Origin: Candidatus Copromonas faecavium (nom. illeg.)
GTDB lineage: Bacteria; Bacillota; Clostridia; Lachnospirales; Lachnospiraceae
Assembly (NCBI GenBank): GCA_018712915.1
Contig: DVGC01000006.1
Coordinates: 1-64,000, forward strand
Direction: 5' to 3'
Length of the DNA: 64,000 nucleotides
Made by a program: the position numbers and the translations under genes. Position 1 is the stretch's first letter, and each line of letters starts with the position of its first letter. Positions 63,122-64,000 of this stretch are shown here, one piece after another. The notes beneath the pieces are model-generated. The model did no database searches, had not been told where the DNA came from, and saw only the letters and a list, made by a program, of their open reading frames with translations.

Positions 63122-63238
63122 CCCTTATTCAGAGTGATGGAGGTACATAGGACCTGTGAAGTCACGGCAACCCCTGTTAATCGCCAAGGCGAGAGGGCAG
63201 GAAGGTGCCAACCTGAGCGAGAAATCGAGCAATAAGAG
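63122..63238 (+). promoter_or_regulatory. SAM-I (S-box) riboswitch
   Basis: Closing helix CTTATT/AATAAG, then CAGAGTGATGGAGG, the K-turn and core GGCAACC, the AGGTGCCAACC strand and GAGCGAGAAATCGA. This is the S-box aptamer that binds S-adenosylmethionine. It controls the following metK with the terminator below. Confidence 0.95.
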
Positions 63239-63263
63239 GATTTGACTGGAGACGTGTGCTGTC

Positions 63264-63289
63264 AAGTCCGCTTAGAGCGGGCTTTTTCT
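63264..63289 (+). terminator. Riboswitch expression-platform terminator
   Basis: AAGTCCGCT/AGCGGGCTT stem with TTTTTC tail. Bases in GACTGGAGACGTGTGCTGTC before it allow an alternative pairing when SAM is low. Confidence 0.85.
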
Positions 63290-63385
63290 TTTGTCCGGCT
63301 TTCGGCCGGGAGAGTTTGGAACGCATGAAATTCATGCAGAAGGCATGAGGGAGGAGCTCCCTCGAGCCTGTGAAAGGAGAACGAT

Positions 63386-64000
63386 ATGGAGAAACGGTTA
63401 TTTACATCCGAGTCCGTCACGGAAGGACATCCGGATAAAATGTGTGATGCGATTTCTGACGCGATTCTGGATGCTCTGATGGAGCAGGATCCCATGAGCC
63501 GTGTGGCCTGCGAAACCTGTGCCACCACAGGACTTGTCATGGTTATGGGTGAAATTACCACCAGCGCTTATGTGGACATCCAGAAGATTGTGCGGGAAAC
63601 CGTGCGGGAAATTGGCTATGACCGCGCGAAGTATGGCTTTGACTGTGATACCTGCGGTGTAATTGTGGCCATTGATGAGCAGTCCACGGATATTGCCATG
63701 GGCGTTAATAAGGCTCTGGAAGCGAGAGAAAACTCCATGACAGAGGATGAGCTGGATGCCATCGGCGCCGGAGATCAGGGAATGATGTTCGGTTTTGCTA
63801 CCAATGAAACACCGGAATATATGCCCTATCCCATCGCACTGGCTCATAAGCTGACAAGAAAGCTGACAGAAGTGAGAAAGAACGGCACACTTCGTTACTT
63901 AAGACCGGATGGAAAATCTCAGGTGACAGTAGAATATGATGAAAACGGCAAGCCCTGCCGTCTGGATGCAGTGGTTCTTTCCACTCAGCATGATGAGTCC
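63386..64000 (+). CDS. metK: S-adenosylmethionine synthetase (cut by window end)
   Basis: The first 205 codons are present and remain open to the last base; not in the ORF track because the stop lies outside. [20 protein letters not shown] carries the ATP-binding GHPDK, and later [21 protein letters not shown] holds the MetK signature. It makes SAM from methionine and ATP, and its product shuts the gene off through the upstream S-box. AAAGGAGAACG precedes the ATG. About half the enzyme (normally near 390 residues) is in view. Confidence 0.97.
   Translation, partial: MEKRLFTSESVTEGHPDKMCDAISDAILDALMEQDPMSRVACETCATTGLVMVMGEITTSAYVDIQKIVRETVREIGYDRAKYGFDCDTCGVIVAIDEQSTDIAMGVNKALEARENSMTEDELDAIGAGDQGMMFGFATNETPEYMPYPIALAHKLTRKLTEVRKNGTLRYLRPDGKSQVTVEYDENGKPCRLDAVVLSTQHDES

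Overview
The window looks like a chromosome segment of a Gram-positive anaerobe of the class Clostridia, most likely Lachnospiraceae. This is inferred from gene content: class III fructose-bisphosphatase, DUF4317, DUF1385/YqhQ, a THF-riboswitch-controlled FolT, an S-box metK, SdpR/SdpI, a YedF selenium protein, lipoproteins with Thr/Glu-rich linkers and cell-wall-binding repeat proteins. Sigma-A promoters with 17-bp spacers, strong AGGAGG ribosome binding sites and U-tailed hairpins are easy to see throughout. No species can be named from the sequence alone.

Layout. 1-2.9 kb: two duplicated small XRE regulators around a DUF6431-like zinc-ribbon protein, then a pyruvate-kinase-like protein without the C-terminal domain. 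2.9-9.1 kb: a leftward MBL-Nudix-DUF4317 operon divergent from fbp, a HAAS/DUF1700 protein and an NlpC/P60 wall hydrolase. 9.4-12.5 kb: folT behind a THF riboswitch, a MATE pump, a 53-residue hydrophilic protein and a rhodanese. 12.5-16.4 kb: a tight operon of RNA methyltransferase, C1 peptidase lipoprotein, RdgB and YfcE-like phosphodiesterase, followed by four tRNAs (Pro, Gly, Arg, His) and, after one membrane protein, a leftward tRNA-Gln. 18-24 kb: AbgT-type transporter, NERD-like membrane protein, PepT-like peptidase, a candidate Cys-rich peptide, a lipoprotein and a YbaK deacylase. 24-26 kb: SdpR-SdpI-YwaF operon with its operator. 26-29.4 kb: acyltransferase and a TPR/DUF4037 nucleotidyltransferase pair.

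29.6-38.3 kb is mostly housekeeping: rpmE, yqhQ, prmC, prfA, an alkyltransferase-like protein, rfbA-rfbB-rfbD without rfbC, and glmM. 38.4-45.8 kb holds leuA between two secreted wall-binding proteins. One of these is a 1169-residue C1 peptidase whose catalytic segments are in circularly permuted order. 46-53 kb: uvrA with a LexA box, iadA and guaA. 53.1-56.1 kb is a small accessory scar at the 3' end of guaA: a broken tyrosine integrase, an orphan HTH/GNAT-like protein behind a promoter-overlapping palindrome, and a 29-residue holin-like peptide. 56.2-64 kb: yedF, a sugar nucleotidyltransferase, two uncharacterised proteins, murA and metK (cut by the window end) behind a SAM-I riboswitch.

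The two observations most worth following are the permuted C1 peptidase and a family of about 101-bp structured repeats found before uvrA, after uvrA and before murA. Each repeat unit carries up to three hairpins, one of them a near-perfect dyad containing TATAAT, and some paired positions show compensatory changes between copies. Degenerate purine-rich tandem repeats also fill several intergenic gaps.
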